Shown here piece by piece: positions 1 to 6,669 of a stretch of DNA of 8,815 nucleotides. The first letter of the stretch is position 1. Each line of letters opens with the position of its first letter. The notes below the pieces were generated by a model. That model saw only the letters and a program-made list of their open reading frames with translations. It did not search any database and was not told the DNA's origin. The DNA comes from an uncultured Bryobacterales bacterium (GTDB lineage: Bacteria; Acidobacteriota; Terriglobia; Bryobacterales; Bryobacteraceae): contig CALMAV010000069.1 of the NCBI GenBank assembly GCA_937859895.1, positions 1 to 8,815 of the forward strand, in the 5' to 3' direction. The translations under genes and the position numbers were made by a program.

Positions 1-192
1 CTACGCCGTAATCCAAATTCGACTGCACCAATTGAGGACGAGACAGATACATCCAAAAAGTCGAAGGGCGATGAGGATGATCGGCCGAAGTTGAAGCGAC
101 GACCTTCGGACAGTGGTGACGCTGATAGTACAAGTACGCCCGATCCGGCGCCCACCACTAGCGCTCCTAGTCCGACTGCGCCTCCGCAGTAA
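1..192 (+). CDS. C-terminal tail of an unidentified protein (5' end outside window)
   Basis: Frame 1 is open from the first base to a TAA at 190-192, giving the last 63 residues of a protein whose start lies outside the window. The tail is hydrophilic and disordered in character. It has an acidic/basic stretch (IEDEDE-like, then KKSKGDEDDRPKLKRRPS) followed by a Pro/Ser/Thr/Ala-rich end finishing APSPTAPPQ. The DDRPxLKRR pattern is one I associate with low-complexity tails of acidobacterial exported proteins, but this is recollection and not a domain match. No catalytic or binding motif is visible, so no function is proposed. The gene converges on the minus-strand cluster, with a hairpin just after its stop. 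Confidence 0.6.
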   Translation, partial: LRRNPNSTAPIEDETDTSKKSKGDEDDRPKLKRRPSDSGDADSTSTPDPAPTTSAPSPTAPPQ

Positions 193-198
193 GCAAAA

Positions 199-234
199 GC
201 CGTGCTGCACAGTCTTTGGGGACTGCGGCACGGC
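199..234 (-). terminator. Probable rho-independent terminator between convergent genes
   Basis: GCCGTGC (199-205) pairs with GCACGGC (228-234). Inside it CAGTC pairs with GACTG, with a small asymmetric bulge and a short TTTGGG loop. Read on the minus strand, the stem is followed immediately by TTTTGCTT, which suits termination of the DUF465 gene and the cluster upstream of it. On the plus strand no T-run follows, so termination of the gene ending at 192 by the same hairpin would be weaker. Confidence 0.6.
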
Positions 235-258
235 CTGAGCTTCCAGATATATTGACGG

Positions 259-498
259 TTAGGTATGCGTCGCTTTCCCCTGGCTCAGCAGCATGTGATT
301 CATCTGCTCTTTCAAGTGAAGCTTCAGCTTCTTTAGCCTTTGTTCTTCCAGTTCATCGGCCTCAGTAACATAAGGCCTTCGCTCGATAGCCTGAATCTGC
401 TGTTGTAAATCGAGATGTTGTCTGCTCCATTGCTCGAACTGCTCATTACCTGAGAGCATCTGTCCGTTTTGATCTTCGCCCTGCCCGTAGTTCTCCAT
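259..498 (-). CDS. DUF465 / YdcH-family small coiled-coil protein
   Basis: A 79-residue, charged, cysteine-free protein. From about residue 25 it has the DUF465 (YdcH) pattern: a heptad-like helix (LDLQQQIQAIERRPYV), a short turn around TEADELEEQ, and a second helix rich in Lys/Leu (RLKKLKLHLKEQM). The family forms helical hairpins, and its cellular role is not established. The first 24 residues are a polar Gln/Asn-rich extension. The ATG start is supported by an AGGAG (508-512 on the plus strand) nine bases upstream. It lies 55 bases after the rimI-like gene on the same strand and is probably the last gene of the cluster, ahead of the hairpin at 199-234. Family assignment is fairly secure; biological role unknown. 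Confidence 0.8.
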   Translation of the reverse strand: MENYGQGEDQNGQMLSGNEQFEQWSRQHLDLQQQIQAIERRPYVTEADELEEQRLKKLKLHLKEQMNHMLLSQGKATHT

Positions 499-553
499 GA
501 AGTATGGCTCCTGACTGAGTCGTCCTACTCGAGTGTGCGACTCGCTCCAATCA

Positions 554-991
554 TTAGCATTTTTTCATTTGCATGACAATAGCGGCTTCGTCTGGATTGG
601 TGTAGTAGTGAGGGCGTCGCGAGACCTCATAAAATCCCAGCTTTCGATAGAGAGCCTGTGCGGCCTTGTTGGATTCTCTAACTTCCAGAAAGTACAGCCC
701 GTCGTTCGTCAACTCTGAGGCAAGCAGGGCCAGTCCGATGCCTTGACGTCGAAATTGGGGCGCGACGGCCAAATTGAGAATTTCTACTTCCTGTGGTCCT
801 TTGCTGTCGCCGGCGAAGGTCTGCCGTGAGACAACAGCACCTGCCATCTCTCCGTTAATTTCGGCAATCAAGCAGCGATAGCGTAGAAAGGCCTGCCGGT
901 CCCAGTTGGGATAAGCAAACGATTGGTTCTCAATCTCAAGCAGCTTATCCAGATCGCTTGCCACCAATGGGCGAATTAGCGGCTGCGCCAC
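554..991 (-). CDS. rimI: RimI-type ribosomal-protein-alanine N-acetyltransferase (GNAT family)
   Basis: A 145-residue single-domain GNAT enzyme that would transfer acetyl from acetyl-CoA to a protein N-terminal amine, classically ribosomal protein S18 in the cytoplasm. Visible features: the N-terminal strand IRPLVASDLDKLLEIE, the motif-A acetyl-CoA loop at R81-R-Q-G84-I-G86 after LNLAVAP, then LEVRESN (102-108), ALYRKLGF (113-120) and YYTNPDEAAIVM near the end. E103 and Y115 fall where the catalytic Glu and Tyr of Salmonella RimI are described. Length matches the family. The start is GTG at 991. No suitable ATG lies near it, and it overlaps the end of the upstream TPR gene by 16 bases, implying translational coupling. 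Only a weak GGA precedes it. The exact substrate is inferred; other small GNAT enzymes share this fold. Confidence 0.87.
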   Translation of the reverse strand: MAQPLIRPLVASDLDKLLEIENQSFAYPNWDRQAFLRYRCLIAEINGEMAGAVVSRQTFAGDSKGPQEVEILNLAVAPQFRRQGIGLALLASELTNDGLYFLEVRESNKAAQALYRKLGFYEVSRRPHYYTNPDEAAIVMQMKKC

Positions 992-2670
992 GAGTCCAAA
1001 CTGAGCACAGTGCCGAGAGTTCCTGATTGCTCATCAGTGCTGGCCGAGTAGGTTAACGATACCCGTTTCGGCGGCTTCTGAGCGCCACAGGAGAGCGAAG
1101 CCTCGGCGACGTTCTTTAATAGCAGTACAACTATGTTCCCGGCTGTCTCCTTCACTGTTAGCCGTCCATCTTTGCCGGCACAGTCAACTCGGGTGATACT
1201 GCCTTCAATCTTCTTGGCAGAAGCCAGATCTCCCCACGGAATCGCCTCTGCAGAATTGACTTCGCCACCCTCAGCCGCAAGCGAGCTGTTAGCCTTTTTT
1301 TCTGCGGCCGTAATCCGTTTGGATTCCCGCTGTTGAGCCTTTTGATCAGAATAGTAACTTGCGTTGCGCTCCCGATCACGAGCCTTCTCAGCAGCTTCTA
1401 CGCGACCCTCCTCGGAACTCAACCGCTGCTGGTGAACCTGCTCTCTAATCGCGGGCGAAAGCGCCGCATCCTCAGCCCGCAGCCAGCTGCCTTGTGCCGC
1501 GGATGCCTCACCTGCCTTCGATTGGACTGTCGCCAGAGCGATCCACAACTGAGGGTCACGCCGGTTCAGTGCCGTCGCTTTCTTCAGCAACTCTTCCTTG
1601 TCCTTGCGATCCTCTGTGAGCTCTGCCTGCCGTTCCACTGGTTCGGCCCAGAGCGGGTTTAGAAACTCCGCCTTCTTTAGGGATGCGATGGCCTGTTCGG
1701 GCGGTAAGCCAACCGCTGCTTCGACGTAAACCGGCGCACTGCGGCTTCCCGTATGCACCGCATTCTCAATGTGTAGTTCCGGCTCTTTATGGTCGAGTTC
1801 GGCCAGCTTTGCTAGACCCTCGTGGCCCAGAGGTGCCGCTGCCCCGCCCGCTTCCACAGCCTGTTGGTACGTCTGCCGGGCTGTCTTAGCTCCACCGGGC
1901 AGAGTTGCATCGGCCAGGTACACCTGCGCAATTGCGTCATTCAGTGAATGTTCGCCGAAGTCGCGCTTGGGATCCAGTGGCCGTCCCGAAGTTGCTACAG
2001 CCTGCCAGTTCTTCGCTTCGAGCCGGGCCATTGCCTCTTTCTCCAGCGCATCGGGAGGCTGTCCGAAAGCATTCTGTTCGGCTGCTCGTAGTGTGCTGCC
2101 ACCTTTCAGTGCAGTCAGGAAAATATGGAAGCTGGTGCCGTATTCAAACTTGGTCGCAAAGAGTTGCATGCGAGCCCAGTCCAGGTCCGGGTGCGGCGGC
2201 GCACCTCCCCAAGTCACCCGGCTTCCTCTGGCTTCGAGCGTTTCAAAGAGTGAGTGCAAGCCGCTCTCGACCTGAAGGGGCAAGCGAGGCGTGTTTGCAT
2301 CCAGAAGGAGTTCGGCGATTTGGCCGAGCGGCATTCGCGCTCCTGGACGGCAAACGAGTAAGTATTGAGCGTGAATAGGCGCGTTTGTTTCCCTATCCGG
2401 CACAGGGCATGAGGCAGGCGCTCCGTCCGTCAGCATCACTCGTATGGGCCACGTCGGGCGCAGGTTTTTGTCTTCTAGTAATCCGCCGAGCACCCAGCGT
2501 GTTTGCTCGAGTTGCGTCAGAGCTTCCCGAGTGGCGGCAGCACTTCCATCGGTATCGACGAAGAATGGCCCTACGTTTAGCTCTGTCCAGTTGGTCTTAG
2601 CAAAGGAGGAGAGTGGAAGCACGAAGAAGAGCAAATTACAAGCGAGAACGCTTAGTCTGCAGCAGGGCAT
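976..2670 (-). CDS. Secreted TPR protein with a degenerate gluzincin-like N-terminal domain
   Basis: A 564-residue exported protein. Residues 1-25 form a signal peptide (MPCCRLSV, hydrophobic core, SSFAKT). Residues 27-215 follow the layout of acidobacterial DUF1570-like peptidase-TPR proteins: WTELNVGPFFVDTD, a helix with LEQTRWVLGGLL, and the segment that should carry HExxH followed by P-x-W-x-x-EGLA. Here these read IAELL (118-122) and LPLQVESGLHSLFE (131-143), so both zinc histidines are gone and the domain is probably non-catalytic. Residues 220-400 look like loose TPR helices, 405-455 a charged coiled coil, and 475-564 a beta-rich C-terminal domain with VDC and LSCG cysteines that may pair. 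The ATG at 2670 is preferred; an in-frame TTG at 2682 would add four residues. Function unknown; perhaps a periplasmic scaffold. Confidence 0.72.
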   Translation of the reverse strand: MPCCRLSVLACNLLFFVLPLSSFAKTNWTELNVGPFFVDTDGSAAATREALTQLEQTRWVLGGLLEDKNLRPTWPIRVMLTDGAPASCPVPDRETNAPIHAQYLLVCRPGARMPLGQIAELLLDANTPRLPLQVESGLHSLFETLEARGSRVTWGGAPPHPDLDWARMQLFATKFEYGTSFHIFLTALKGGSTLRAAEQNAFGQPPDALEKEAMARLEAKNWQAVATSGRPLDPKRDFGEHSLNDAIAQVYLADATLPGGAKTARQTYQQAVEAGGAAAPLGHEGLAKLAELDHKEPELHIENAVHTGSRSAPVYVEAAVGLPPEQAIASLKKAEFLNPLWAEPVERQAELTEDRKDKEELLKKATALNRRDPQLWIALATVQSKAGEASAAQGSWLRAEDAALSPAIREQVHQQRLSSEEGRVEAAEKARDRERNASYYSDQKAQQRESKRITAAEKKANSSLAAEGGEVNSAEAIPWGDLASAKKIEGSITRVDCAGKDGRLTVKETAGNIVVLLLKNVAEASLSCGAQKPPKRVSLTYSASTDEQSGTLGTVLSLDSWRSR

Positions 2671-2728
2671 TGCCAAGCTCAAGTTTATCGTTTCGCTGAC
2701 GGCTTACTTGGAGGGCGCTCCCGAGAGC

Positions 2729-3070
2729 TTAGGCAAGTGGCCTCAGTGATGCGATAGCCTGTACTGTGTCAATTTCACTGTGCCAATAAAGGATAAGTGT
2801 TGCGCGGTTTAACTCGATCCAGGCGGTGAGAAGCGCAAGGTGGTCGGCGCTCAAGCTGCCCCTCATAACGCGGATTGTTGGCCGAATAGCAACACTGATA
2901 AGGCCATATTCTTGTACATTTGCGCTCGGGGATACCTTGACGCGGACATCGTGCTTCGCATTGCCCCGAACCGAAATCCAGATGACGAATGGTAGGCCCG
3001 TATGCTTAGGAAACAGGTTCGCCAAGTTATAGTAATCTTCTTCGGGTTCAATAGCGGGTAGCGCACTCAT
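2729..3070 (-). CDS. Conserved small protein of unknown function
   Basis: A 113-residue soluble protein with no signal peptide or membrane segment. The core runs LFPKHTGLPFVIWIS, RGNAKHDVRVKVS, VAIRPTIRVMRG, then a helical part LSADHLALLTAWIELNRATLILYW and the ending EIDTVQAIASLRPL. I recognise this pattern (TGLPxVxWxS, HDxRVKV, VRPTxR, W-I-x-L-N, YWxxxIDT) as a widespread conserved bacterial family of about 100 residues, but I know no secure name or function. The ATG at 3070 is chosen because a strong GAGGAGG lies 11 bases upstream. An ATG at 3094 in the same frame would translate that ribosome-binding site as REEES. It sits 58 bases before the TPR gene and beyond a decayed HicAB module, so co-transcription with the TPR gene is possible but a shared role is not implied. 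Confidence 0.72.
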   Translation of the reverse strand: MSALPAIEPEEDYYNLANLFPKHTGLPFVIWISVRGNAKHDVRVKVSPSANVQEYGLISVAIRPTIRVMRGSLSADHLALLTAWIELNRATLILYWHSEIDTVQAIASLRPLA

Positions 3071-3404
3071 TGCACTTGATTCCTCCTCTCTCATATACCT
3101 CCATTCTTCCAGGCTTTCAGCTGATCCTTAAATACAAGCTGATGCACTTTTGTATTGCCATCCTCCTGCCTACGAATGACATGACCTTCAGAATTAGTGG
3201 TCAGGGGCGAGGGTGGCAATCTGGGTTGTTCATCGGAGCCTTGGCACTGTCGATAGAAGATTTGGCGTCACCTCCAGCCGGTCCGAGAAGTGCAGCACGC
3301 AGCAATGATCCTTGTTCTTCCATGGCTCGGCGGTTCGCAAGCGGTAACGTGCATGTTTTCTCTCTAATCGCTGCGGCATTCATTAACACTGTCGCTTACG
3401 GTTT
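3071..3404. other. Intergenic stretch without a supportable gene
   Basis: These 334 bases lie between the 113-residue gene and the hicB remnant. A minus-strand frame opens with GTG at 3389 (62 residues to 3201) and a plus-strand frame crosses the same region, but neither has a convincing ribosome-binding site, domain pattern or homologue that I recognise. No tRNA cloverleaf, array of repeats or strong terminator was seen. It may hold the promoter of the minus-strand cluster and possibly unreadable gene debris. Confidence 0.5.
3082..3088 (-). promoter_or_regulatory. Shine-Dalgarno site deciding the start at 3070
   Basis: On the minus strand this reads GAGGAGG, a near-perfect complement of the 16S 3' end, 11 bases ahead of the ATG at 3070. 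The upstream in-frame ATG at 3094 would place this site inside the coding region and has a GGAGG only three bases away, which is too close for good initiation. Confidence 0.6.
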
Positions 3405-3662
3405 TTAGGAGCAGCTCTGCCTCCAACAGCAAGTCACGCCACGGCTACGGGTGCGATGTACCCCTACTTCGGAGCTAGGCTCAGGAATTCGAATCCCAGA
3501 CAATATAAGGCCCTCAATATGGAACGTGATCGCTTCCGCAATGAGCTTTTCTACCTCGTCTTTAGTGTCTGCGACAGCAACGCAACCAGGCAAATCAGGA
3601 ACATAAGCACCGAAGCTGGACGTACCTTTTTCAACCACGACAGCGTATCTTGAAGTGTTCAT
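3405..3662 (-). CDS. hicB: HicB-family antitoxin with a frameshifted C-terminus
   Basis: Residues 1-66 match the HicB antitoxin fold (partial RNase H-like): RYAVVVEKG, then FGAYVPDLPGCVAVADT, the helix DEVEKLIAEAITFHIEGL, and IRIPEPSSEV. After V66 the protein becomes unlike the family (GVHRTRSRGVTCCW...) and ends at a TAA at 3405-3407. Removing one base from the run of four G on the minus strand (CCCC at 3461-3464) restores a family-like end, GYIAPVAVA, with a TGA at 3434-3436 and a 75-residue protein. HicB normally binds and neutralises the HicA mRNA interferase and represses its own operon. The gene overlaps the end of a broken hicA by four bases (ATGA), the usual coupled arrangement. No separate DNA-binding domain is visible. 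The shift could be a real mutation or a homopolymer sequencing error. Confidence 0.8.
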   Translation of the reverse strand: MNTSRYAVVVEKGTSSFGAYVPDLPGCVAVADTKDEVEKLIAEAITFHIEGLILSGIRIPEPSSEVGVHRTRSRGVTCCWRQSCS

Positions 3663-3828
3663 TTCTTCAACTGAGCTTGCTTCAGAATAGCGGTTTGCGT
3701 TCCCTTTGGCATATCGACCGATGGGTGGCCGGCCACTGTGATCGTCCCGAATCTGGCCTATTTAATTCATTCGAATGGTGCAAGTCAGGCGTGGCTTAGT
3801 AACCCATATTCTGTTTCAAGTGACCGTA
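3659..3828 (-). pseudogene. hicA: Degraded hicA toxin gene (mRNA interferase remnant)
   Basis: Immediately upstream of hicB the minus strand encodes a clean HicA C-terminal third: GTITVAGHPSVDMPKGT, then AILKQAQLKK and a TGA (3659-3661) overlapping the hicB ATG. This matches the GTVTVAGxxxxDxPxGTLxSILKQAGL end of HicA toxins. Extending upstream, this frame hits a TAG just before ARFG. A second frame, joined around 3746-3750 by a one-base shift, continues the family pattern as HHSNELNRPDSG, in the place of the GSHHQF segment with its catalytic His. Further up it reads ATPDL, an in-frame TAA (3796-3798), then LKQNMGY in the place of L-x-x-NGWY. No start codon with a ribosome-binding site is evident. 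The toxin, a double-stranded-RNA-binding-fold RNase, should therefore be inactive. The 5' boundary is approximate. Confidence 0.68.
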
Positions 3829-3981
3829 GATAAAGAGGAAGTGCTTCCGTTCAGACTGTGTTCTTTCCCCAGCGTCGTAACAGTTCTGCCAGCTTATGAA
3901 CCTTCGAAATAGATTCCGTTGCTGCGCTCCCAGCGAAGGACAGTATCCTGAGCACAAGCTTTGATTACGAAAACAGATTGC

Positions 3982-6633
3982 ATGGAGTGGCAGAGACTCG
4001 CCGAAGCGGAGTCACGAAAGAAGTATTGGCGTCGCTGGGGGCCCTACCTTTCTGAGCGTGCCTGGGGAGTTGTGCGTGAGGATTACAGCGCTAACGGCGA
4101 TGCATGGAGCTACTTTCCGCACGATCATGCCCGGTCACGTGCTTATCGATGGACCGAGGATGGACTGCTCGGCATTTCGGACAATCATCAATACCTCTGC
4201 TTTGCGCTGACCGTTTGGAACGGCAAAGATCCTATTCTGAAAGAGCGGCTCTTTGGCTTGTCGGGCCAGGAGGGTAACCACGGCGAAGATGTTAAAGAAA
4301 TTTATTACTACCTGGACGCGACACCAACTGCTTCTTACTTAAAGGGTCTTTACAAGTACCCGCAGGCTGAGTTTCCATACGATCGCATGCTGCACGAGAG
4401 CCGCCGCCGCACTCGCATGGATCCTGAGTTCGACCTGCACGAGACCGGCATCTTCGATGAGAACCGATATTTCGATGTGTTTGCCGAGTACGCCAAAGCC
4501 GCCGAGAATGACCTAGTGATCCGCGTAACAGTTGTTAATCGCGGCCCTGACCCAGCGGAGTTAGTGTTGCTGCCGACGCTCTGGTTTCGCAATACCTGGA
4601 CTTGGGGTGGCCAGGAAGATCCATTTTCCCGGCCCAACTTGGAGTTGGCGAAGACAGGAGAGATACGGACCGAGCACATGACTATGGGCAGGCATCGCTG
4701 GGAGTTAGAACCCGGCGGCGAGGCAATCTTTACTGAGAATGACACCAATCAGCAGGTAATCTGGAATCGGCCCAATCCAAATCCCTATGTGAAAGATGCG
4801 TTTGATCGCTATCTGATTAAGGGCGAGAAAGATGCGGTAAATCCTGAACGCAAAGGGACGAAAGCTGGTGTTGTTTACCGCCTGTCACTCGCCCCTGCTG
4901 AGGAGCGCGTTCTTAGTTTCCGACTGTCTCGTGAAGATGCCGACCTGTTGCCGAGGCAGCAGTGGCCTTCACTTTTCGAGCAGCGGATTTCTGAAGCTGA
5001 TGAGTTCTATCAATCGTTATCGGTCAACATTGACGAGGCCGAGCGCAAGGTCCAAAGACAGGCATTTGCCGGCTTATTCTGGAGCAAACAGTTCTATCAC
5101 TACGTTGTGCAAACATGGCTAGACGGCGACCCCTACACTGTGCCGCCTCCGGAGAGCCGCAAGCACGGACGCAACAGCAAGTGGATACACCTATTCAACG
5201 CTGACATTATTTCGATGCCAGACAAGTGGGAGTATCCGTGGTACGCCGCATGGGATCTGGCTTTCCACGCGGTCGCGATTGCGCCGGCTGACCCGGACTT
5301 TGCTAAGACTCAGCTGCTGCTTTTTCTGCGCGAGTGGTATATGCATCCGAACGGACAACTGCCGGCTTATGAGTGGTCGTTCAGCGATGTGAATCCACCT
5401 GTGCATGCCTGGGGCTGCTGGCGTGTGTTCCAGATTGATCGCCGCATCAAAGGTAAAGGCGACTACGGGTTTCTCGAACGAGCCTTTCATAAGCTGCTAG
5501 TGAATTTCACGTGGTGGGTCAACCGTAAGGACTCCGAGGGCGACAATGTTTTCGAAGGCGGATTCCTGGGCTTGGATAACATCGGTCTGTTCGATCGCAG
5601 TGCGCAATTGCCGTCGGGTTGGCTGCTGGAGCAATCGGATGGCACAAGCTGGATGGCCATGTTCAGTCTGATGATGCTGAAAATGGCGCTGCAGCTCTCG
5701 AGTGTCAATCCGGTTTACGAAGACATCGCGAGCAAGTTTTTCGAGCATTTTCTCTACATCGCGGATGCGATCAATCACCATTACGGCTCAGGGCTGTGGG
5801 ATGAAGAAGACGGCTTTTACTACGACCGGCTGAACTTTGGGGATGGCAAACGGCAATTGCTGCGCATACGGTCTCTGGTCGGCCTGGTTCCACTCTTTGC
5901 CGTGGAGACGCTGGAGCTGGATCAGCTGGAACGTCTGCCGGGCTTTGAAAAGCGCATGTTGTGGTTCATTGAGAACCGAAAGGATCTCATGGCAGGACTG
6001 GCGCCCATAGAACAGGGCGGCATGGCTCAGCGGCGCCTACTGTCGTTGGTAAACCGCGAGCGCCTCGAACGAATACTAAAATACGTTCTAAGCGAGAGCG
6101 AGTTCCTTTCGCCGTATGGCGTGCGGTCGTTGTCTCGGTACCACAAAGATCATCCATATTCGCTGCCGATTGATGGGCGCGAGTTTCGGATTGATTATGA
6201 GCCGGCTGAGTCGCAGACGGGCATGTTCGGCGGCAACTCCAATTGGCGCGGCCCCGTGTGGTTTCCGATGAACTTTCTGCTGCTCGAATCTTTGCAGCGG
6301 TTGCACTTTTACTATGGCGACAGCCTGACTGTTGAGTTCCCTACCGGCTCCGGGACTCATTTGAATCTGGCTGACGTTGCTAGAGAGTTGAGCAAGCGGT
6401 TGGTCGCCCTATTTCTTCCGGATGCCGAAGGTAAGCGCCCCGCGTATGGAGGTGCCAAGCTCTTCCAGGAGAACCCCCATTTTCGTGAATACGCACTCTT
6501 CAACGAATATTTCGATGGCGATACGGGCGTTGGCTTAGGTGCTAGCCACCAGACGGGTTGGACGGGGTTGGTCGCCAAACTTCTGCAACAGATTGGTGGT
6601 ACGGGTCTAAGTTCGTCGCTAACTAATTCATAA
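3982..6633 (+). CDS. GH63 / MGH1-like glycoside hydrolase (putative alpha-glucosidase)
   Basis: An 883-residue enzyme without a signal peptide, so probably cytoplasmic. The N-terminus has family hallmarks RRWGPYLSERAWG, VREDYS, YFPHDHARSRAYRW, ERLFGLSGQEGNHGEDVKE and YLDATPTASYLKGLYKYPQ, forming a beta-sandwich to about residue 330. From about 350 follows an (alpha/alpha)6 barrel with PWYAAWDLAFHA, YEWSFSDVNPPVHAWG, FLGLDNIGLFDRS, SNWRGPVWFPMNF and FNEYFDGDTGVGLGASHQTGW. By analogy with GH63, D469 (in WSFSDVNPP) is the likely general acid and E842 (in FNEYFDG) a candidate general base. Bacterial relatives hydrolyse alpha-glucosides or glycosylglycerates; the actual substrate cannot be read. 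Length is normal for the roughly 880-900 residue subgroup. The ATG at 3982 is preferred; a TTG at 3961 would add seven residues and neither has a good ribosome-binding site. First gene of the operon. Confidence 0.87.
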   Translation: MEWQRLAEAESRKKYWRRWGPYLSERAWGVVREDYSANGDAWSYFPHDHARSRAYRWTEDGLLGISDNHQYLCFALTVWNGKDPILKERLFGLSGQEGNHGEDVKEIYYYLDATPTASYLKGLYKYPQAEFPYDRMLHESRRRTRMDPEFDLHETGIFDENRYFDVFAEYAKAAENDLVIRVTVVNRGPDPAELVLLPTLWFRNTWTWGGQEDPFSRPNLELAKTGEIRTEHMTMGRHRWELEPGGEAIFTENDTNQQVIWNRPNPNPYVKDAFDRYLIKGEKDAVNPERKGTKAGVVYRLSLAPAEERVLSFRLSREDADLLPRQQWPSLFEQRISEADEFYQSLSVNIDEAERKVQRQAFAGLFWSKQFYHYVVQTWLDGDPYTVPPPESRKHGRNSKWIHLFNADIISMPDKWEYPWYAAWDLAFHAVAIAPADPDFAKTQLLLFLREWYMHPNGQLPAYEWSFSDVNPPVHAWGCWRVFQIDRRIKGKGDYGFLERAFHKLLVNFTWWVNRKDSEGDNVFEGGFLGLDNIGLFDRSAQLPSGWLLEQSDGTSWMAMFSLMMLKMALQLSSVNPVYEDIASKFFEHFLYIADAINHHYGSGLWDEEDGFYYDRLNFGDGKRQLLRIRSLVGLVPLFAVETLELDQLERLPGFEKRMLWFIENRKDLMAGLAPIEQGGMAQRRLLSLVNRERLERILKYVLSESEFLSPYGVRSLSRYHKDHPYSLPIDGREFRIDYEPAESQTGMFGGNSNWRGPVWFPMNFLLLESLQRLHFYYGDSLTVEFPTGSGTHLNLADVARELSKRLVALFLPDAEGKRPAYGGAKLFQENPHFREYALFNEYFDGDTGVGLGASHQTGWTGLVAKLLQQIGGTGLSSSLTNS

Positions 6634-6659
6634 AAGTTGCAGATTCGTTCGGCTATCAT

Positions 6660-6665
6660 GAGGGG
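6660..6665 (+). promoter_or_regulatory. Shine-Dalgarno site for the propeller gene
   Basis: GAGGGG ends four bases before the ATG at 6670, which makes this start more credible than the in-frame ATG at 6658 or the TTG at 6637, neither of which has a purine-rich site in front of it. Confidence 0.45.
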
Positions 6666-6669
6666 CAAA

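Noticed and set aside
1769..2378. Overlapping plus-strand open frames (168 and 157 codons) inside the TPR gene
   Set aside because: Both are antisense to a gene with a clear signal peptide and domain layout; composition is high in Cys, Ser and Arg and no family pattern is visible.
2707..2722. Short inverted repeat GGAG-GGCG-CTCC between the 113-residue gene and the TPR gene
   Set aside because: A four-base stem with no T-run is too weak to call a terminator.
3089..3118. Possible promoter on the minus strand, CTGAAA and TATATG separated by 17 bases
   Set aside because: Only four of six matches in each box, and the transcription start would fall inside or next to the ribosome-binding site of the gene starting at 3070.
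3201..3389. Minus-strand open frame of 62 codons starting with GTG
   Set aside because: No Shine-Dalgarno sequence and no recognisable family; retained only as part of the intergenic description.
3070..3408. Plus-strand open frame of 112 codons between the small conserved gene and hicB
   Set aside because: No ribosome-binding site, no coherent hydrophobic or motif pattern, and it overlaps the likely upstream region of a better supported minus-strand gene.
3915..3950. Possible promoter ahead of the GH63 gene (TTGCTG followed by a GTATCC-like box)
   Set aside because: The -35 match is poor and the -10 match is unconvincing at any spacing from 17 to 19.
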